A stretch of DNA of 28,128 nt, taken from NCBI GenBank assembly GCA_002171315.2, contig NHFS02000008.1, positions 1 to 28,128 of the forward strand. The letters are read 5' to 3'. This DNA is from Euryarchaeota archaeon TMED117 (GTDB lineage: Archaea; Thermoplasmatota; Poseidoniia; Poseidoniales; Poseidoniaceae). Below the pieces are notes generated by a model. The model saw only the letters and a program-made list of their open reading frames with translations. It had not been told where the DNA came from and made no database searches. Positions 23,203-28,128 of this stretch are shown piece after piece (within the stretch, counting starts at the first letter, position 1; every line of letters starts with the position of its first letter). Both the position numbers and the translations under genes were made by a program.

Positions 23203-26200
23203 ATGTCAAAGACTCACTTCCGAGCCGTAGTTTTGGTCCTATTGATGCTTGCAGCAAGTGCTTCTCCGCTTGCTATTACAGCAAAAGCAGATCCAACGAT
23301 CGTTCTCTCTGTAGATACGCCTCACATGATTCTTATTCCAGGTGAATCGGCCAACATCTCGCTTGTTATTGAAAATAATGGATCGTCTATTGAGACCTAC
23401 TCCGTAGAATCTTCAACGGATGGTTTGTCGAATGTCTGGTCAGCAACACCAACTTCTGCAACCGTTTCCAACGTTTTACCGACATATAATGCATCAACAA
23501 CCATCGTCGTGCATCTTGCAGAAACCGCAACACCTGCTGATAACGGAATGTTCACGCTGTTCGTAAACGAAACAGATGGAGTATCGTCATCTTCCATCGA
23601 TGTCTATGTATCAGTTGCTATTGTCTATCATCCATCAATTGATGCAAATAGCGTTGGTGATAATGGACTACTCGCTATGCAACCGGGGCAATCTGTTGAT
23701 TTAGATTTACCAATTTCAAACCTTGGCTCAGTTGCAGATTCATTCCTTCTTAGCGTTCAAGAAGAGCCAGACTTATCTGGCTGGTGGGCGAATTACACAT
23801 CCAACAACACAGGTTCGAATACAACCACCTCTGTCCCATCTTGGTCAACATCCGTTAGCGACGTTCTTATCTTTGGAAATTCATATACTTCTCAGAACAA
23901 TTTGAACTCAATGCTTGAAGAGATGCTGAGAAATGCTGGAAGTCCGAGCAATACATCTGCATACGCAACAGGAGGGCACACTCTTGCCGATCATTGGTTG
24001 GATGTGAACACTTCTTCGAGTGCTCAAAATCTATCGCTTGCATCAGGTGTTTGGGATACAGTTGTTTTGCAAGATCAGTCACAGATACCAGGATTTCTTC
24101 GTTCAAATTCTGATTGGAACGCAAGTAAAAACGGAAGTATTGACCTCGCAGATCGTGTTGACACAGAAGGCGGTTCAACTATGCTGATGATGACTTGGGG
24201 TCGTCGAAGTGGCGATCCAGCCAATCCGATCCTGTATTCAAATTACACTGTTATGCAAGACCGGCTTGAAGATGGTTACATCGACTACAGAGACAACATC
24301 ACCTCGCAGACATCTGCAGACATCTACATCGCACCTGTTGGATTAGCATTCAAGCACATACATGATTCGATTATTGCAACCGGTGGCAATCCACAGTCTC
24401 CTACATCAACATTTTATGGCTTATACTCCGCAGATGGAAGCCATCCTTCAACCTCAGGTTCTTATCTTGCAGCATGCGTTCTCTTCTCCGCCCTTACAGG
24501 TGATTCACCAGTTGGATTGACAGACAATACCACAATGGATGCTGCACTGCGCCTAACATTGCAACAAACTGCCGCAGAAGTTGTCTTCAACGGTTCGTCC
24601 GAGTATGATTATCCGTGGGAAACATCGGGTGCAATTCAACCAATGAATCAACATTCAGGGTTCCCACAAGGTTGGGAAGTCCGATGGCTTGATGACCAAA
24701 TCGAGAATCTCTCAGCTCAAGATCAAGAAACCTCAACACTGAGGATTTCGATACCTTCAGATGCACTTCCAGGTGCAACCGGTGTTCGCTTACATGCAGG
24801 TTCATTGATGGGCAATCTATCAACCTCAACGCTCATTGTAATCGATGTGCAAGCTACGTATGATTTGCAAGTTGATTTCCTTGCAAGTACTGATGACTTT
24901 ATTCCCGGAGAACAGACAAATACAAACGTTTCAATCACAAATCTAGGTACGACTGAATCAACATATTCACACTCATTATCTGTGTTAAGCGGACCATGTA
25001 CAGTCTCGTTGCTTGCAGCAGATACCACTCTGTCAGTCGATGAAGTTGCAAACATTCCATTTGCAGTCGATGTGGGGAGTAGCGGCAATGTAGGGGATGT
25101 GTGTTCAGTTCGTTTAATCAACACACTTTCCGAAGATTCCACAGTCTCTTTTGTTCGTGATTTCTCATTCGAAATCGATCGAAAGATAGACTTCACAGTA
25201 CAGGGCCCTTCAGGAGCAGTACTTCTTACACCGGGTGTCGATGAAACCCTTGAGGTACGTGTCTTCAATACAGGGAGTGAAACGGAAACATTCTCGTTAC
25301 AAATTGTAAGCAATTCATCATCACATATCACTCTGAATTTAGACACAGCGTCTTCAGTCACTGTTGCTTCTGGTCAATCGGCAACATGGACATTGACTGC
25401 AATGGCTGCTTCAGGGGCCCTTGGCCTCAATGAACGAGTTGTTTCCGTCATTCATGATTCTCTTCAATCACTCAACACAACATTACCATTTGACGTACAA
25501 CCTGTTTCCGAATTGGAATTATCTGGCACCCTTGATGGCAGAATTGTCGTTCAACCAGGGCAATCTTCATCCATCGATATTGTTATCGAAAATACTGGGA
25601 CATCCAACGTTTCCCTGAATACCTTCACAATTTCAGGCTTGCCTGGTGGAGTCAGTGCGGAATTAAGCGACGTATCCACGGTAACGATTGCATCTGGTGA
25701 ATTCTATGTGGCTCAATTGAACATCACTGCCTCTGCAGCCTTGAATGCACGCACAGATTCATTGAGTATACGTCTCGTTTCAGACGCTCCCGATTCATTG
25801 CTTCCACTTGAATTACAAGTTATCGATCGGAGTTTAGCTCAACTTAATGCGAACACAAATCAAGCCATTGCTGGTCCTTCTACGATCACAAATGTCACGA
25901 TTGAAGTAACCAATGTTGGTACGATGCAAGATACCTTCCTTCTTTCACTTGAATCTGGAGAATCTTCGACATACTTCGAACTTTCATTATCTCAGACATC
26001 TGTCGTGTTGGGTGTGGGTCAATCTGAAACGGTAGTCCTTGGAGTACGCGAATCATCAAGTGGCGCCCCGGAAACCGGACTTCCAATCAATATCAGAGTA
26101 ACCTCTACGCTCGATTCTGAAGCAACTGATTTTGTCATCATCACCCTCTTCGCAATGGATGCAGGTGCTGATTTGACAATTCTTGCAGATGTTGATTCCT

Positions 26201-27192
26201 CCGAAGCAGGCGGTACAATCTCTGGTACTGTTTCAGTCACAAACACTGGTAACAGTGCTGACGAATTCTCCTTGAGTTCAGTAGGATTATCATGTAATCT
26301 TGCTCAGTCAGTGACACTTTCACCAGGAGCATCATCATCCCCTCTTCCATGGACGTGTGATGTGTCTGAGGATGCCTTAGCAGGGACAAACGCATTCAGC
26401 ATTCGAGTCGTATCTTCCGCACGCTCTGATTATGTGTACAGTGAAGTTGCTACCTACAACGTAGAGGCAACGTGGGACTCCGCATCAGTTGTGTCGATTT
26501 CGGTCGATGCCATTTCACTCGATATCCCCTACATGGGTGGTTCTTCAACCACTGTGACTGTGACAAATCTTGCGAATATTGAGATCACTGGTCGTTTGGC
26601 TCTCCTTGGAGTAGGTGATGGAGTCTTTGATGTTCAATGGAATAATACTGCAGGGGAGGAGACTGATTTGTTCACACTGAGTCCAGGCGCTTCAGAGATC
26701 TTCGTCGTTCGACTTAATTCCCTTACCACCCAAGCAACATCAGCAGAACTGAAGGTTCGAGCATTGGTACAAGTCGACGGGAGCAGTGTTGACGCAGAGT
26801 CCCCGTTGATCGATGTAGATGTGGCAGGAAAAGCTCAACCTCCTGAAGGTGTTACCATTCTTGGTATCGAGATTGGAGGCGATACGACATTCAAGATTAT
26901 GGCTGCAGGATACGTCTTGTTTGCCCTTGCTTTGCTTGTCATAAAATACAGAAAACCATCCTCTAAGGAAACCTCTGAAGAAGAGGATGATACTGAAGAG
27001 GAAGACGATGAGAAAGAGTATCCTCTTGGTCCAAACGAATGCCGAATGGATTCGAATCGAAGAATTAGTTGTCCTTCTTGTGAAGCAAGACTTGCAGTCC
27101 CTGGTGGAAATGATCCTCCATTCCGGTTTACATGTCCAACATGCGAGTCGAATATTCGAGTCGTCGAATATGGTGCAGCGCCTAAGTTCTGA
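23203..27192 (+). CDS. Giant secreted surface protein: CARDB/NEW3-type repeats, embedded SGNH (DUF4886-like) esterase, membrane anchor, zinc ribbon
   Basis: The protein has 1329 residues. It starts with a signal peptide (about 1-29, 'VVLVLLMLAASASPLAITAKA'). One or two CARDB/NEW3-like beta domains fill about 30-215. Residues about 218-460 are an SGNH hydrolase: 'VLIFGNSYT' (Ser227), 'ATGGHTLADHW', 'VVLQDQSQ', 'MMTWGRR', 'IAPVGLAF' and 'DGSHPSTSGSYLAA' (Asp411, His414), with all catalytic positions present. From about 480 to 1220 there are repeated domains of about 100-130 residues with 'PG....V...V.N.G....TF.L'. One membrane helix (about 1230-1250) is followed by an acidic run and a C-terminal zinc ribbon with Cys1290/1293 ('CPSC') and Cys1311/1314 ('CPTC'). 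Outside ester or polysaccharide deacetylation at the cell surface is inferred; the role of the inner zinc ribbon is unknown. Confidence 0.87.
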   Translation: MSKTHFRAVVLVLLMLAASASPLAITAKADPTIVLSVDTPHMILIPGESANISLVIENNGSSIETYSVESSTDGLSNVWSATPTSATVSNVLPTYNASTTIVVHLAETATPADNGMFTLFVNETDGVSSSSIDVYVSVAIVYHPSIDANSVGDNGLLAMQPGQSVDLDLPISNLGSVADSFLLSVQEEPDLSGWWANYTSNNTGSNTTTSVPSWSTSVSDVLIFGNSYTSQNNLNSMLEEMLRNAGSPSNTSAYATGGHTLADHWLDVNTSSSAQNLSLASGVWDTVVLQDQSQIPGFLRSNSDWNASKNGSIDLADRVDTEGGSTMLMMTWGRRSGDPANPILYSNYTVMQDRLEDGYIDYRDNITSQTSADIYIAPVGLAFKHIHDSIIATGGNPQSPTSTFYGLYSADGSHPSTSGSYLAACVLFSALTGDSPVGLTDNTTMDAALRLTLQQTAAEVVFNGSSEYDYPWETSGAIQPMNQHSGFPQGWEVRWLDDQIENLSAQDQETSTLRISIPSDALPGATGVRLHAGSLMGNLSTSTLIVIDVQATYDLQVDFLASTDDFIPGEQTNTNVSITNLGTTESTYSHSLSVLSGPCTVSLLAADTTLSVDEVANIPFAVDVGSSGNVGDVCSVRLINTLSEDSTVSFVRDFSFEIDRKIDFTVQGPSGAVLLTPGVDETLEVRVFNTGSETETFSLQIVSNSSSHITLNLDTASSVTVASGQSATWTLTAMAASGALGLNERVVSVIHDSLQSLNTTLPFDVQPVSELELSGTLDGRIVVQPGQSSSIDIVIENTGTSNVSLNTFTISGLPGGVSAELSDVSTVTIASGEFYVAQLNITASAALNARTDSLSIRLVSDAPDSLLPLELQVIDRSLAQLNANTNQAIAGPSTITNVTIEVTNVGTMQDTFLLSLESGESSTYFELSLSQTSVVLGVGQSETVVLGVRESSSGAPETGLPINIRVTSTLDSEATDFVIITLFAMDAGADLTILADVDSSEAGGTISGTVSVTNTGNSADEFSLSSVGLSCNLAQSVTLSPGASSSPLPWTCDVSEDALAGTNAFSIRVVSSARSDYVYSEVATYNVEATWDSASVVSISVDAISLDIPYMGGSSTTVTVTNLANIEITGRLALLGVGDGVFDVQWNNTAGEETDLFTLSPGASEIFVVRLNSLTTQATSAELKVRALVQVDGSSVDAESPLIDVDVAGKAQPPEGVTILGIEIGGDTTFKIMAAGYVLFALALLVIKYRKPSSKETSEEEDDTEEEDDEKEYPLGPNECRMDSNRRISCPSCEARLAVPGGNDPPFRFTCPTCESNIRVVEYGAAPKF

Positions 27193-27193
27193 T

Positions 27194-27982
27194 TCAATTA
27201 CGTCGTTGGGCTATCAACAAGAACGCAGTATGGCCGAATGGTCCGTTTACTGGGCGTACACCACCTCTACTTGCTTTGCCCCATTCCCTTTCGATAATTT
27301 CTCCAGCCCATTCAACATCCAATCCTGCTTCTTCACAGGCAATCCATGCTTTCTCCAGTTGGCTTGTCACTGGGCAGTAACAAGAGATTCGTGCTCCTAC
27401 ATTCAACAAAGGAGCTACGGCCTTAATGGCAGGGGGGTGTTCAGGTAAATCGAGAAGAATCGCATCAACAAACTTTGCGTGTTGCTGAATGTTCTCAACC
27501 ACATCTTCAATTCGTCCATCAATGTGGCTGTGTTTTGGAAATTCAGCCATGCATTCAGAAATAGTCTTGAGATTTTCTAACCCAACACTTGCATGCTCTT
27601 CTCTCGGTTCAACTGTTATGAGATGGCCACTGGGTCCGATGACTCTTGCAAGATGCATCGATAGACCTCCAGAGCCAAGCCCAGCTTCGAGAACGACGTC
27701 GTTTGCGCCAATACCATGTCGTGCGATAAGAACACCAGCGTCTTTTGAACCAATTGTTTGGGCTCTGCGTTTCATACCTGCGATGAGTTCAGGCAATCTT
27801 GTAGGGAGGCGACGGAGAATTTTCGATCCCACATGTGTCTCTTCTCCATCTTTCAAGCTCGAGAATTCCTTGAATGGGTTAACGACACCAATGCCCTTGA
27901 TTTTAATGGTATTATCGACCATGCTAACGATGTGAATCTTCCCGCTCTCTTCCATTAATGCAACAGATTCAGGGTCAGCCAT
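27194..27982 (-). CDS. trmI: tRNA (adenine-N1)-methyltransferase, TrmI family
   Basis: The protein has 262 residues from ATG 27982 ('MADPESVALMEESGKIHIV'). A longer reading to 28102 adds 40 residues of AT-rich, low-quality sequence and is unlikely. It has the AdoMet-binding 'VLEAGLGSGGLSMHLARVIG' with 'TVEPREEHA', the catalytic-loop 'ILLDLPEHP', and the C-terminal 'GPFGHTAFLLIAQR', all typical of archaeal TrmI. It methylates A57/A58 in the T-loop of tRNAs as a homotetramer, from family knowledge. It is convergent with the surface-protein gene, the stops lying about one base apart. CTAGGATT precedes the ATG by 7 bases, the same box as before aspS. Confidence 0.92.
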   Translation of the reverse strand: MADPESVALMEESGKIHIVSMVDNTIKIKGIGVVNPFKEFSSLKDGEETHVGSKILRRLPTRLPELIAGMKRRAQTIGSKDAGVLIARHGIGANDVVLEAGLGSGGLSMHLARVIGPSGHLITVEPREEHASVGLENLKTISECMAEFPKHSHIDGRIEDVVENIQQHAKFVDAILLDLPEHPPAIKAVAPLLNVGARISCYCPVTSQLEKAWIACEEAGLDVEWAGEIIEREWGKASRGGVRPVNGPFGHTAFLLIAQRRN

Positions 27983-28128
27983 AGCCAATCCTAGCGGTTG
28001 GAGAACATCAGTTTTTTCGATGAGATAAGTATTATTTTTCAATCGAAAGTTGTTATTTTGATACTTTAAATCCAATAATATCAAAACGCTTGACACTGAC
28101 AAGAATGTAATAGAATTATATATGGTCT
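27983..28128 (-). promoter_or_regulatory. AT-rich upstream region of trmI with candidate TATA box
   Basis: This is the longest gene-free stretch in the window (146 bases). On the minus strand TTTAAAGTAT (28061-28070) is a plausible TATA box about 80 bases before the start codon. A second TATATA at 28117-28122 near the window edge could serve either strand. No tRNA or other RNA gene was seen. Confidence 0.35.

Noticed and set aside
24723..25361. 212-residue minus-strand reading frame
   Set aside because: It is antisense to the giant surface protein, Ser/Thr/Val-rich without motifs, and has no ribosome binding site; it is a shadow of the repeats.
27489..27935. 148-residue plus-strand reading frame opposite trmI
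   Set aside because: It is a shadow; the trmI motifs on the other strand are unambiguous.
27983..28128. tRNA or small RNA gene in the AT-rich gap
   Set aside because: No cloverleaf, T-loop consensus or stable stem could be found by eye.

Overview
This window most likely comes from a planktonic marine archaeon of the Marine Group II type (Candidatus Poseidoniales, Thermoplasmatota). That is inference. It rests on large Ig-like/CARDB surface proteins with one C-terminal membrane anchor and acidic, Trp-containing tails, an archaeal-type AspRS without the bacterial GAD insertion, a TrmI-type tRNA m1A methyltransferase, AGGTGAT-type Shine-Dalgarno sites and moderate GC. Several enzymes look bacterial (MetK, the aminophenol-cleavage genes), which fits the heavily bacterial-flavoured genomes of that group. 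Coding density is very high: no gene-free stretch exceeds 150 bases, and I saw no tRNA, rRNA, CRISPR array, transposase or integrase.

Layout. (1) 1-4686: two tandem plus-strand Ig-repeat surface proteins, the first cut by the window edge. (2) 4713-8519: a sugar block. A fused GH1 beta-glycosidase/sugar-phosphate nucleotidyltransferase converges on, and overlaps by 33 bp, a galactokinase-type GHMP kinase. The kinase is preceded on the minus strand by a membrane-anchored DNase I homologue. (3) 8552-18772: a mostly plus-strand catabolic block. It holds a TPR protein, LLM-class flavin oxidoreductase, asparaginase-II-like hydrolase, AmnC-like aldehyde dehydrogenase, PanB, (minus strand) a small membrane protein, AmnB-like extradiol dioxygenase, an AmnA-RidA/AmnD fusion, and an APC permease with a C-terminal EF-hand pair. 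(4) 18786-21795: minus-strand run aspS, alpha/beta hydrolase (arylformamidase-like), and an atypical SDR lacking the catalytic Tyr-Lys. (5) 21894-28128: bacterial-type metK, a 1329-residue surface protein with an embedded SGNH esterase and a cytoplasmic zinc ribbon, and trmI.

How they may work together. The strongest candidate for an undescribed system is block 3. It encodes the three signature steps of 2-aminophenol meta-cleavage: ring opening by AmnAB, semialdehyde oxidation by AmnC, and deamination of 2-aminomuconate by the AmnD/RidA domain. The AmnC-like gene overlaps an amidohydrolase-like gene by 4 bp, which overlaps a flavin oxidoreductase by 4 bp. The dioxygenase alpha subunit and the deaminase are one polypeptide. 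A permease follows. This suggests an archaeal pathway taking up and opening an amino-aromatic compound and recovering ammonia. An arylformamidase-like hydrolase lies nearby. The second candidate is the GH1-nucleotidyltransferase fusion facing a galactokinase: glycoside hydrolysis, sugar 1-phosphorylation and NDP-sugar activation in one locus. The DNase, the esterase-bearing surface protein and the Ig-repeat proteins fit a cell that attaches to and scavenges organic matter.
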